From Rhodococcus sp. B7740 (GTDB lineage Bacteria > Actinomycetota > Actinomycetes > Mycobacteriales > Mycobacteriaceae): DNA of 64,000 nt. Each line of letters begins with the position of its first letter. The first letter of the stretch is position 1. The stretch lies in NCBI RefSeq assembly GCF_000954115.1, contig NZ_CP010797.1, positions 186,001 to 250,000 on the forward strand. Direction: 5' to 3'. Positions 30,374 to 38,639 of this stretch are shown piece after piece. Made by a program: the position numbers and the translations under genes. Under the pieces are notes generated by a model. That model was not told the origin of the DNA and made no database searches. It worked only from the letters and a program-made list of their open reading frames with translations.

Positions 30374-31510
30374 GTGAAGATCACCCGAACCCCCCGATCT
30401 CTTCTCGCCGCCGCGATGGCGCTTGCAGTGGTTGCCTCGGCGTGCAGTACCACCACGACAGACACCGACACCGGTGCAGACGGAGACACCACGATCAAGC
30501 TGCAACTGCAGTGGTTCAAGCAGGGCCAGTTCGCCGGCTACCTCGCCGCCGTCGATCAGGGTTTCTATGCTGAACAGGGGTTGGACGTCGAAATCCTGGA
30601 CGGTGGAACGGATATCGTCCCGCAAACCGTGCTTGCCCAGGGGCAGGCCGACTACGCCATCGCGTGGGTACCGAAGGCGCTCGCATCCCGCGAGGCCGGA
30701 GCCGGCATCACCGACGTGGCCCAGATCTATCAGAAGTCGGGCACCCTGCAGGTCTCGTTCGAGAATCAGAACATCGCCTCACCCGCGGACCTCCGAGGCA
30801 AGACCGTCGGAAACTGGGGCTACGGAAACGAGTTCGAATTGTTCGCCGGAATGACGAAAGCGGGAGTGAGCCCGGCGGACGTGACGCTGGTGCAGCAGCA
30901 GTTCGACATGAACGGCCTGTTGTCCGGTGATATCGCTGCAGCCCAGGCGATGTCGTACAACGAGTACGCTCAGTTGCTCGAGACCGTGAACCCGGCAACC
31001 GGAGCTCTCTACACCGCAGACGATTTCACAACGCTGAACTGGAACGACGACGGCGTCGCGATGCTGCAGGACGCGATCTGGGCCAACACCGACAAGCTCT
31101 CGGACGAGGCCTACCAGGAGCAGACCGTCAAATTCCTGGCGGCATCGTTGAAGGGCTGGATCTTCTGCCGCGACAACGTCGAAACGTGCCGCGACATCAC
31201 CGTCGCTGCAGGCTCCACACTCGGCGCGAGTCACCAGCTCTGGCAGGTCAACGAGGTCAACAAACTGATCTGGCCGTCCGCGGAGGGCATCGGCATGATC
31301 GACGAGGCGGCCTGGCAGCAGACCGTCGACATCGCCAAGAGCACCGAGAATGCCGAAGGATCGACGGTGCTGACCGCCGATCCCGATGCCGAGGCGTACA
31401 CCAACGAGTACGTCACGCAGGCGCTCGATTTGTTGAAGGCCGACGGAGTGGACGTCACCGGAGAGTCGTACGCTCCGATGGAGGTCACACTGGAGGAAGG
31501 CGGCAAGTAG
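30374..31510 (+). CDS. NMT1/THI5-like substrate-binding lipoprotein of the pyrimidine operon
   Basis: A 378-residue lipoprotein. GTG 30374 is preferred because AGGAG (30363-30367) lies six bases before it, whereas it touches the ATG at 30368. Signal peptide with lipobox VASAC (C24), then 'IKLQLQWFKQGQFAGYLAAV', typical of THI5-like proteins that bind pyrimidines or related rings. The context predicts a pyrimidine, dihydropyrimidine, hydantoin or carbamoyl amino acid. It is distinct from the thiamine-type homologue at 17140. Confidence 0.85.
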   Translation: MKITRTPRSLLAAAMALAVVASACSTTTTDTDTGADGDTTIKLQLQWFKQGQFAGYLAAVDQGFYAEQGLDVEILDGGTDIVPQTVLAQGQADYAIAWVPKALASREAGAGITDVAQIYQKSGTLQVSFENQNIASPADLRGKTVGNWGYGNEFELFAGMTKAGVSPADVTLVQQQFDMNGLLSGDIAAAQAMSYNEYAQLLETVNPATGALYTADDFTTLNWNDDGVAMLQDAIWANTDKLSDEAYQEQTVKFLAASLKGWIFCRDNVETCRDITVAAGSTLGASHQLWQVNEVNKLIWPSAEGIGMIDEAAWQQTVDIAKSTENAEGSTVLTADPDAEAYTNEYVTQALDLLKADGVDVTGESYAPMEVTLEEGGK

Positions 31511-32821
31511 ATGGATCACGTGTTCTACTCCTGGGCGGCGCAGGCCGAACTGAACCCGACCACCGTCGAGGGAGCGGAGGGGTCGTGGTTCTGGGACGAC
31601 AAGGGCAACCGGTACCTCGACTTCTCGTCGCAGTTGGTCAACGTCAATCTCGGTCATCAACACCCCGACGTGGTCGCCGCCATCGTCGAACAGGCTCAGG
31701 TTCTGACGACCATCTCCCCGACCGTGGCCAACAACAAGCGCAGTGAACTCGCCACGTTGATCGCCGAACGTGCGCCGGGTGATCTGAACCGAGTGTTCTT
31801 CACGACCGGTGGGGCGGAAGCCGTCGAGCATGCGGTGCGGTTGGCGCGACAGCACACCGGGCGTACGAAGATGCTTGCCGCGTATCGCTCGTACCACGGT
31901 GGAACCGGAGTTGCGATCGGTCTCACGGGCGAGCCGCGGCGATGGGGCACCGAGCCGACCAACGTCGACGTCGTACGTTTCTTCGGGCCGTACCCGTACC
32001 GCTCACCCTGGGGCACAACGACTCCCGAGGACGAGACGGCCGCAGCACTGGCACACCTCGAGCAGGTCATCGTGCTCGAAGGTGCGCAGAACATCGCCGG
32101 ACTGATCCTCGAATCGGTCATCGGCACCAACGGTGTGCTGATCCCGCCGCCCGGCTATCTGGCCGGCGTTCGAGCGCTGTGCGACAAGTATGGGATCGTC
32201 TACATCGCCGACGAGGTCATGGTCGGGTTCGGGCGCATCGGCGAATGGTTCGCCTGCCAGGCCTGGGATGTGACACCGGATCTCATCACGTTCGCCAAAG
32301 GCGTCAACTCCGGATACGTGCCCCTCGGCGGGGTCGTGATCTCGGAGAAGATCGCCTCGCAGTTCGACCACAAGCCGTACCCGGGCGGCTTGACCTACTC
32401 CGGTCACGTGCTCGGGTGCGCCGCGGGCGTGGCTTCCATCGGAGTGTTCGAGCGCGACAAGATCCTTCCTCACGTGCGTCACGTCGGCGAGGACGTACTC
32501 GGTGCGGGCCTGTCCAAGCTGGCCGAATCGCATCCGAGTGTGGGCGAGGTACGCGGCAAGGGATTCTTCTGGGCCGTCGAACTGGTCAAGGACGGAACGA
32601 CCCGAGAGCCACTGGTTGCCTTCGCGGCGTCGGGCAAGGACGCGGCGGCAATGGGCACGGTGACCGCCGCGGCGAAGTCACGTGGACTGTGGCCGTTCGT
32701 CGCAGGCAATCGCCTCCAGATCGCCCCGCCGCTGACGACGTCCGAGGACGAGATTCGTCAAGGACTGGAAATCCTCGACGAGGTGCTGACGGTGGCGGAC
32801 GGATTCACTGTCGACGGGTGA
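31511..32821 (+). CDS. Class III omega-aminotransferase (beta-alanine / beta-aminoisobutyrate transaminase)
   Basis: A 436-residue fold-type I aminotransferase. The PLP lysine is in LITFAKGVNSGY (K263), the cofactor aspartate in IVYIADEVMVGFGR, and 'TTGGAEAVEHAVRLAR' binds the phosphate. ATG 31511 follows the previous stop directly with GGAGGAAGGCGG upstream. As last gene of the operon it should transaminate beta-alanine (from uracil) to malonate semialdehyde, or beta-aminoisobutyrate (from thymine) to methylmalonate semialdehyde. It ends back-to-back with the convergent oxidase gene. Confidence 0.9.
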   Translation: MDHVFYSWAAQAELNPTTVEGAEGSWFWDDKGNRYLDFSSQLVNVNLGHQHPDVVAAIVEQAQVLTTISPTVANNKRSELATLIAERAPGDLNRVFFTTGGAEAVEHAVRLARQHTGRTKMLAAYRSYHGGTGVAIGLTGEPRRWGTEPTNVDVVRFFGPYPYRSPWGTTTPEDETAAALAHLEQVIVLEGAQNIAGLILESVIGTNGVLIPPPGYLAGVRALCDKYGIVYIADEVMVGFGRIGEWFACQAWDVTPDLITFAKGVNSGYVPLGGVVISEKIASQFDHKPYPGGLTYSGHVLGCAAGVASIGVFERDKILPHVRHVGEDVLGAGLSKLAESHPSVGEVRGKGFFWAVELVKDGTTREPLVAFAASGKDAAAMGTVTAAAKSRGLWPFVAGNRLQIAPPLTTSEDEIRQGLEILDEVLTVADGFTVDG

Positions 32822-34204
32822 TCACAGCACGGCACCGGGGTTGAGGATGCCCGCCGGATCGAGAGCGGTCTTGATTCGGCGGGTCAGTTCCATGACGTCC
32901 TCACCGACCTGATCGGGTAGCCACGCCTTCTTGAGGCGACCGACACCGTGTTCGCCGGTGATGGTGCCGCCCAACGAGATTGCCAGATCCATGATCGCGC
33001 CGAATGCGATGTTGGCGCGCCGTGTCATGTCGGCGTCCTCGGGGTCGAAGACGATCAGCGGGTGAGTGTTGCCGTCACCGGCGTGGGCGATGACCGCCAC
33101 CAGCACGTCGTATTTCCTGGACAGCTCGGCGATTCCGTCGACGAGGGCCGGAAGTGCGGGCAGCGGAACCCCGACGTCCTCGAGGAGCAGGCTGCCGAGT
33201 CGCTCGACAGCGGGAATGGCGAACCGCCGCGCGGCAGCGAAGGCCTCGCCCTCGTCGGGGTCGTCGGTGGTGAACACATCCGAGGCACCGGCCTCGGTGC
33301 ACGCGGCCGCCATGATCTCGATCTCGCGGCCTCGGTCGGCGCCGGGGGAGTCGGACCGAGCAATGAGCATCGCCGCCGCCTCGCGATCGAGCCCCATGTT
33401 CATGGCATCTTCGACGGCACCGATGGATGCGCGGTCCATGAACTCGAGCATCGACGGGCGCAGTTTCCGGGTGATGGCCAAAATTGCGGCGGTTGCGTCG
33501 TGCACCGACGCGAACGAGGCGACCACCGTACTGGCGGGAGGTTGCGCCGGAATCAATCGAAGAGTGATCTCGGTGATGATGCCCAGCGTTCCCTCGGAGC
33601 CGACGAACAGCTTCGCAAGGGACAGACCCGCAACGTCTTTCAGTCGTGGCCCGCCGAGCCGGACGGCGGTACCGTCGGCCAGGACGACCTCGAGACCGAG
33701 AACGTAATCGGTGGTCACGCCGTACTTCACACAGCACAGTCCGCCCGCGTTGGTGGCCGCATTGCCTCCGATGGAACACATCTCGAACGAAGACGGATCC
33801 GGTGGGTACCAGAGGCCGTGTTCGGCGACGGCCTTCTTGACCTCCGCGTTGAGCAGTCCGGGTTGTACGACGGCGATGCGGGTCACCGGATCGACGGTGA
33901 TCTCTCGCATCAACTCGGTGGTGAGCACGATTCCGCCGTCCACGGCGGTGGCTCCACCGGACAGACCCGACCCCGCGCCGCGTGGGACGACCGCCACGTT
34001 GTGCTCGGTGGCCCACCGCATGACGGCACGAACGTCCTCGGTGGACTGTGCGCGCACGACGGCAAGAGGGGTGCCCGCGTCGGGATCCTTCGCCCAGTCG
34101 CGTCGGTAGCCCTCGGTGATGTCCGGGTCGGTCACCACCGAGCCGGGCGAAAGAAGGGATTCGAGCTCGCTCAGGCGGGCATCTGCATCGGTCGTCACCG
34201 ACAT
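32822..34204 (-). CDS. FAD-linked D-2-hydroxyacid oxidase (GlcD / D-lactate dehydrogenase type)
   Basis: A 460-residue VAO/PCMH flavoprotein. The N-terminal FAD domain has 'VVPRGAGSGLSGGATAVDGG' and 'SSFEMCSIGGNAATNAGGL', the C-terminal FAD-oxidase_C domain has the metal/active-site pairs 'IAHAGDGNTHP' and 'TGEHGVGRLKK'. Members oxidise glycolate, D-lactate or D-2-hydroxyglutarate. No GlcE/GlcF partner is adjacent, so it is probably a single-subunit form. Its last base abuts the aminotransferase stop, with no room for a terminator. Confidence 0.88.
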   Translation of the reverse strand: MSVTTDADARLSELESLLSPGSVVTDPDITEGYRRDWAKDPDAGTPLAVVRAQSTEDVRAVMRWATEHNVAVVPRGAGSGLSGGATAVDGGIVLTTELMREITVDPVTRIAVVQPGLLNAEVKKAVAEHGLWYPPDPSSFEMCSIGGNAATNAGGLCCVKYGVTTDYVLGLEVVLADGTAVRLGGPRLKDVAGLSLAKLFVGSEGTLGIITEITLRLIPAQPPASTVVASFASVHDATAAILAITRKLRPSMLEFMDRASIGAVEDAMNMGLDREAAAMLIARSDSPGADRGREIEIMAAACTEAGASDVFTTDDPDEGEAFAAARRFAIPAVERLGSLLLEDVGVPLPALPALVDGIAELSRKYDVLVAVIAHAGDGNTHPLIVFDPEDADMTRRANIAFGAIMDLAISLGGTITGEHGVGRLKKAWLPDQVGEDVMELTRRIKTALDPAGILNPGAVL

Positions 34205-34294
34205 CTCGGTCTCCTCACTTCGAAAATGTGACCGTCGACACTCGAGTCTGTCACGGCCTCGCGTGAGGCGGAGTCGGGGTCGGTCGACGCTCGG

Positions 34295-34831
34295 TCACTG
34301 GTTGCGTTGCAGTGTCAGTTCTGCCAGTTCCGTGGCGGCGGCGCACGGGTCGGTCGGACTGGTGCCTCGGTACTGCACCCACCAGGTGATGACGCCCGAA
34401 TACGCCGCGCTGATTCCGCACGACGACGGGTCGGCCGGTCGTCGTGACAGGAATGCCGTGGTGCCGGCAACAGGGACGTTCTCGGTCGCGTAGCCGAGCC
34501 GCTCGGCCAACTCTCGCTCGCGGGAGAGCGCATCGTCCTCGAACCAGGCGAAGGTCACGTCGATGAGCCCGGCGGCACCGATGCCCGTCCACATGCACAC
34601 TGCACCGTAGAAGTACTGATCGACGAGGTCGGCACCCACTGTGTCGGCGATGGTGGGATCCGGGACGGCGATGCACTCCTCGAGCAGCTTGTCGAACTCT
34701 CCGCTGTCGGCCGATCGAGCAGGTACCGCCGTACCGGCCACGGTGGTGGTGCATCCGGTACCGACGGCCGCAGTGACGAGGACAGCGGCGAGGACGCGAC
34801 GGTTGGACTCGGTGGAGGGGAACGTCCTCAT
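34295..34831 (-). CDS. DUF3558 family lipoprotein (second of a pair)
   Basis: A 178-residue secreted lipoprotein with lipobox VGTGC (near residue 27). The DUF3558 pattern is seen in the spaced cysteines ('LLEECIAVPD', 'GAVCMW', 'PSSCGIS', 'TDPCAAA') and tryptophans. DUF3558 proteins are cell-envelope lipoproteins of mycolic-acid bacteria without known function. It follows the homologue at 34836 by four bases, so both are made from one transcript. Confidence 0.85.
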   Translation of the reverse strand: MRTFPSTESNRRVLAAVLVTAAVGTGCTTTVAGTAVPARSADSGEFDKLLEECIAVPDPTIADTVGADLVDQYFYGAVCMWTGIGAAGLIDVTFAWFEDDALSRERELAERLGYATENVPVAGTTAFLSRRPADPSSCGISAAYSGVITWWVQYRGTSPTDPCAAATELAELTLQRNQ

Positions 34832-34835
34832 GGGG

Positions 34836-35351
34836 CTACTTCGCCTTCGACATCGTGGTTCGTGCCAGATCCTCGACGACGTCGCAGGAATCGCGGGGCC
34901 CGTCGATCACGTAGTTGACGGACCAGTGCACGAAGCCGTCCCCGTTCTCGACCCCGGCCTCGCACGACGCTCCCGACGCCGCGGCGGTGAATCCCGGGTG
35001 ACCGTCCACATCGATGCGCTCGATGGTGCGGCCGACGGCTTCGGCCACGGATCTCTCTCGGTCGATGGGGCTGCCGCGATACCAGGTGAACATCGCGTAC
35101 GCGCCGGTCGCGGATTCCCATCGACACCGAACGGCGTTCTCGGACACCACCGTCAGGTCGGATACGGCCGTGAGTCTCTGCACTTCCGTGTTGTCCATCG
35201 ACCCGCATTCGCCGACGAAGAGTTCTTCGGTGACGGGCTGTTCGGCCGTCTCGGGCGACTTCGGATCGGCCTCGGTTCCCGGCGTGTTCGAGCATCCCAC
35301 CAGCCCGCACGCGATCGCTGCGATCGACGCTGCAACGGCTCGGGTGCCCAC
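34836..35351 (-). CDS. DUF3558 family lipoprotein (first of a pair)
   Basis: A 171-residue lipoprotein from GTG 35351 with lipobox GLVGC (near residue 20). The mature part has the DUF3558 cysteine pattern ('VGECGSM', 'NAVRCRW', 'GASCEAG', 'RDSCDVV') and 'GFVHWSVNYVI'. It shares layout with the downstream gene, suggesting an old tandem duplication; sequence identity is low by eye. Confidence 0.85.
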   Translation of the reverse strand: MGTRAVAASIAAIACGLVGCSNTPGTEADPKSPETAEQPVTEELFVGECGSMDNTEVQRLTAVSDLTVVSENAVRCRWESATGAYAMFTWYRGSPIDRERSVAEAVGRTIERIDVDGHPGFTAAASGASCEAGVENGDGFVHWSVNYVIDGPRDSCDVVEDLARTTMSKAK

Positions 35352-35501
35352 GAATGCGGACTTTACCCACCCTGTTCGAGGTGGGTGAGCCTTTTCCGGA
35401 AGCGAGTCACATCAGTAACACCAGCCTCAGGCGTTACCAGATCGATGCGTCGTCGACACGCAAATTTGTAGTTCGCCACGCTAGCGTCCAGCGCAGCGAA
35501 T

Positions 35502-35523
35502 CTCGCACCCCATGTGGTGCGAG
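35502..35523 (+). promoter_or_regulatory. Perfect 8-base inverted repeat just before a ribosome binding site
   Basis: CTCGCACC (35502-35509) and GGTGCGAG (35516-35523) are exact reverse complements with a six-base loop. AAGGAGG (35529-35535) of the gene at 35543 follows five bases later. Position and form are like the inverted repeat at 12784-12814, though the sequences differ. Confidence 0.55.
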
Positions 35524-35542
35524 TCGACAAGGAGGCTGCACC

Positions 35543-35854
35543 ATGATCGATCCCGGAAGTGACTCCTGGAACTACGTGGCCGCGATGTTCTCGTACGAAT
35601 TCCTCGGGGGCGGAATCGAATACGACACCATCGAGCGCATTCACCGAGGCGAGGTCGACGAATGGGTTCAGGCGTTGACCCAGTCCGGATTGTTCGATCG
35701 AGCCACCATCGCGCAGATTGCCCACTCGTGGCATCAGGCCCCTCGGCAGTTGTTCGACATGCTGGTGCTCGACGCGGACGAAATGACCGCAAGGCGGTGC
35801 TCGCTGGCGTGGTCCTCGCTGGATCGGCTCGCTCCACTTGCCCGCCTGGGCTGA
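35543..35854 (+). CDS. Small protein of unrecognised family, paralogous to the gene at 41419
   Basis: A 103-residue acidic cytoplasmic protein; ATG 35543 has AAGGAGG seven bases upstream. It is predicted all-helical. The segment 'VDEWVQALTQSGLFDRATIA' onward aligns without gaps to 'VAEWIDALATSGLFAPAEVR' of the protein encoded at 41419, and the similarity continues for about 50 residues ('ADEMTARRCSLAW' against 'VDEIAVKRNEVAA'). No known domain recognised. It is convergent with the peptidase gene at 35862. Confidence 0.7.
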   Translation: MIDPGSDSWNYVAAMFSYEFLGGGIEYDTIERIHRGEVDEWVQALTQSGLFDRATIAQIAHSWHQAPRQLFDMLVLDADEMTARRCSLAWSSLDRLAPLARLG

Positions 35855-35861
35855 CCGACGG

Positions 35862-36506
35862 TCAACTACCGAGCACACGCGTCCCCGACGCGTCGACGAC
35901 GATGGCCTGGTCGTCGGTCAACCCGTGACAGTCCATGCCGGCCCGGCGAAGGCGCTGCACCGTCGCATGCCCCGAATTCTGCTCGTCGAGAACGGAATTC
36001 AGGTGCGGGACAATGGAGAAATCCACCAGACCCAACCCGGTCCACACCGGATCGGCACCGGTGGCGTGCCGAACCTCGCCCGGGTCGTCCGCGTCCTCGA
36101 CTCCGATCAACGACGGTGCGGCCACACAGGCACCCGCACTGTATCCGCCGTACGCGATCGATCCTCGCCGAACTCGGTCGGCCAGAACCTCGTCCGCACC
36201 CGAGCGGGCGAGCTGAGCGCGCAGGACGAAGGTGTTGCCCCCGCGCACCCACACCGCACCGAATCCTTCGAGCGCGCGCTCGAATGCCGCGGGCCGACCC
36301 ACGTACTCGCGCAGATCCAGCTCCGCCGGCCGATACCCGAGAGCGCGCAGCGGACCGAACTCACTGCGAAGCGAGGACTCGCGAGCGGCGGCGGGCCACG
36401 CGTCCGACGCGTTCGCGATCACCGCAAGATCGGACGGCGGCCCGGTCAGCTCGACGAAAGCAGCGGAGTGGCCCCCGAATCGATACGACGACAGGAACAG
36501 TCTCAC
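35862..36506 (-). CDS. Peptidase S51 (peptidase E / cyanophycinase) family protein
   Basis: A 214-residue class I glutamine amidotransferase-like protein from GTG 36506. The nucleophile elbow is YGGYSAGACVA (S123), preceded by 'VWVRGGNTFVLRAQL' that forms part of the substrate pocket, and followed by 'VPHLNSVLDEQ' with the likely catalytic His. Peptidase E cleaves Asp-X dipeptides; other members degrade cyanophycin. Start overlaps the stop of the HIT gene (GTGA-type overlap), so they are coupled. Confidence 0.85.
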   Translation of the reverse strand: MRLFLSSYRFGGHSAAFVELTGPPSDLAVIANASDAWPAAARESSLRSEFGPLRALGYRPAELDLREYVGRPAAFERALEGFGAVWVRGGNTFVLRAQLARSGADEVLADRVRRGSIAYGGYSAGACVAAPSLIGVEDADDPGEVRHATGADPVWTGLGLVDFSIVPHLNSVLDEQNSGHATVQRLRRAGMDCHGLTDDQAIVVDASGTRVLGS

Positions 36507-36952
36507 GCCGTCGATTCGCCGTTCAGCCGGGCCAGCCCGACGCGAACGGCGTCCGCGACATGCTCGGGCTCACGCAGGCGGCGCGTCACGAACCCGGTAG
36601 CGAACCGCAGCCGGTCCCGATGCCAGCGAGGCACCACGTGCAAGTGCAGGTGGAAAACCGTCTGAAACGCGGCCTTGCCGTCGTTGATCACGAGGTTGGC
36701 TCCGTCGGCGCGCAGATCCGAGTGGCGCACCGCGCGCGCCAGCGTGTGACCGACGCGAAATACGTCGGCGGCCGCGTCCGGATGGGTCGAGTTCAGATCG
36801 GTGGCGTGCTCGCGCGGGACGACGAGCAGGTGTCCGCGACTGACCGGCCGGATGTCGAGAAAGGCCATCGCGTGGTCGTTCTCGAACACGCGGTGTGCGG
36901 GGGCGTCGCCGGCGACGATGGCACAGAAGATGCAAGATTCCACGGTTGTCAC
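36503..36952 (-). CDS. HIT family nucleotide hydrolase/transferase
   Basis: A 149-residue histidine-triad protein. The catalytic motif is HLHLHVVPR (residues 101-109) with a zinc-binding-type start 'SCIFCAIVAGDAPAH' and the 'HLLVVPREHA' strand. HIT proteins hydrolyse nucleotide phosphoramidates or dinucleotides. Upstream gene of a two-gene operon with the S51 peptidase. Confidence 0.9.
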   Translation of the reverse strand: MTTVESCIFCAIVAGDAPAHRVFENDHAMAFLDIRPVSRGHLLVVPREHATDLNSTHPDAAADVFRVGHTLARAVRHSDLRADGANLVINDGKAAFQTVFHLHLHVVPRWHRDRLRFATGFVTRRLREPEHVADAVRVGLARLNGESTA

Positions 36953-37197
36953 TGTAGGGTCCGATCATCACCGATAGACCTGTATGGCGTGCATCACAAT
37001 TGCCCGCCCTGTAACTGCGGAATGCCGAACGGACTCGATTCAGAACGAATCGGACTGTGTTCCGAGTTACCCGTGGTCTGTTTCCTCTGGCTACTATCAG
37101 GGACCTTGTGCCTTTGTCGCATGGGTTCGTCCACTCGTCGCAAGCTCGGGGCCGTTGGCCGATCAGTGGACACCATTCAACGCAGGAAGACGGAGAT

Positions 37198-38316
37198 TTG
37201 GATACATCGCAGAGCACTGAGAAGGGTTCGGGATCCACGACCGTGGTCGGTGTGGTTCGGGAATCGGGGGAGGGCGAACGTCGCGTCGCCCTGGTGCCCA
37301 AGATCGTTGCCTCCCTGACGGGCAAGGGCGTCGAGATCGTCGTCGAATCGGGTGCCGGTCTGGGCGCTCTGATTCCCGACGAGCTGTACGTCGCCGCTGG
37401 AGCGACCATCGGTGATCCATGGTCGGCGGACGTCGTGGTGAAGGTCGCGCCGCCGTCCGACGCCGAGATCGCCAAGCTGTCGTCGGGTTCGACGCTCATC
37501 GGATTTCTGGCACCGCGCAACGCGGAGAACAGCATCGGGGCGTTGAAGGCGGCCGGAGTGCAGGCCTTCGCCGTCGAAGCGATCCCGCGGATCTCGCGGG
37601 CGCAGGTGATGGACGCACTGTCGTCTCAGGCCAATGTCGCCGGCTACAAGGCCGTCCTGCTGGCCGCGTCCGAGTCCACCCGATTTTTCCCGATGCTCAC
37701 CACTGCCGCGGGCACCGTCAAGCCCGCCACCGTGCTGGTGCTGGGTGTGGGCGTGGCAGGTCTGCAGGCGCTTGCCACCGCGAAGCGTCTCGGTGGCCGC
37801 CCCACCGGGTACGACGTGCGTCCGGAGGTGGCAGATCAGGTTCGTTCCGTCGGCGCGCAATGGCTCGATCTCGGGATCGACGCCGCAGGTGAGGGCGGGT
37901 ACGCGCGTGAGCTGACCGAGGACGAGCGGGTGCAACAGCAGAAGGCTCTCGAGGAGGCCATCAAGGGATTCGACGTGGTCATCACCACCGCGTTGGTGCC
38001 CGGACGCCCCGCCCCGCGACTGGTCACGGCCGCAGCCGTCGAGGGCATGAAGCCCGGCAGCGTCGTGGTCGACCTCGCCGGTGAGACCGGCGGCAACTGT
38101 GAACTCACCGAGCCCGGAGAGACCGTCGTCAAGCACGACGTGACCATCTGCTCGCCGTTGAACCTGCCTGCCTCGATGCCCGAGCACGCCAGCGAGCTGT
38201 ACTCGAAGAACATCTCGGCATTGCTCGAACTCATGCTGGTCGACGGCAAGCTCGCCCCCGACTTCTCGGACGAGGTTCTCGCCGGTGCCTGCGTGACACG
38301 TGAGAAGGAGAACTGA
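37198..38316 (+). CDS. pntAA: NAD(P) transhydrogenase subunit alpha part 1 (PntAA, NAD-binding)
   Basis: A 372-residue soluble NAD(H)-binding domain of the proton-translocating transhydrogenase. TTG 37198 is chosen as start: AGGAAG (37184-37189) lies eight bases upstream and the protein then has normal length; upstream codons add a non-conserved stretch. Features: 'RESGEGERRVALVPKIV', 'PRISRAQVMDALSSQANVAG' and the Rossmann 'VLVLGVGVAGLQALATAKRLG'. It joins PntAB and PntB, encoded directly downstream with one-base overlaps, to move hydride from NADH to NADP+ using the proton gradient. Confidence 0.9.
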   Translation: MDTSQSTEKGSGSTTVVGVVRESGEGERRVALVPKIVASLTGKGVEIVVESGAGLGALIPDELYVAAGATIGDPWSADVVVKVAPPSDAEIAKLSSGSTLIGFLAPRNAENSIGALKAAGVQAFAVEAIPRISRAQVMDALSSQANVAGYKAVLLAASESTRFFPMLTTAAGTVKPATVLVLGVGVAGLQALATAKRLGGRPTGYDVRPEVADQVRSVGAQWLDLGIDAAGEGGYARELTEDERVQQQKALEEAIKGFDVVITTALVPGRPAPRLVTAAAVEGMKPGSVVVDLAGETGGNCELTEPGETVVKHDVTICSPLNLPASMPEHASELYSKNISALLELMLVDGKLAPDFSDEVLAGACVTREKEN

Positions 38317-38639
38317 TGTACACCCCGCTGCTCGCGAACATCGCGATCCTGGTGTTGTCCGGGTTCGTCGGCTTCGCCGTGATCTCCAAGGTGCCCAACA
38401 CCTTGCACACCCCGTTGATGTCGGGCACCAATGCCATCCACGGCATCGTCGTGCTCGGCGCGTTGGTCGTCCTGGGCAAGGTGGACGATCCGTCCATCGG
38501 ATTGCAGGTGATCCTGTTCGTGGCGCTGGTCTTCGGAACGGTCAACGTGATCGGTGGATTCGTCGTCACCGACCGCATGCTCGGCATGTTCAAGTCCAAG
38601 CCTGTCCCTGCCAAGGCCGAGAAGGGCGCTGACTCCTGA
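38316..38639 (+). CDS. pntAB: NAD(P) transhydrogenase subunit alpha part 2 (PntAB, membrane)
   Basis: A 107-residue membrane protein with three hydrophobic helices ('LANIAILVLSGFVGFAVI', 'IHGIVVLGALVVLG', 'LQVILFVALVFGTVNVIGGF'). The conserved 'SKVPNTLHTPLMSGTNAIHG' between helices 1 and 2 identifies it. The separate AA and AB genes show the three-subunit type typical of alphaproteobacteria and actinobacteria rather than the two-subunit E. coli type. Confidence 0.93.
   Translation: MYTPLLANIAILVLSGFVGFAVISKVPNTLHTPLMSGTNAIHGIVVLGALVVLGKVDDPSIGLQVILFVALVFGTVNVIGGFVVTDRMLGMFKSKPVPAKAEKGADS

Noticed and set aside
37036..37052. CGATTC-N5-GAATCG before the transhydrogenase operon as an operator
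   Set aside because: A single 6-bp inverted repeat with no second copy or known consensus; cannot be separated from chance.
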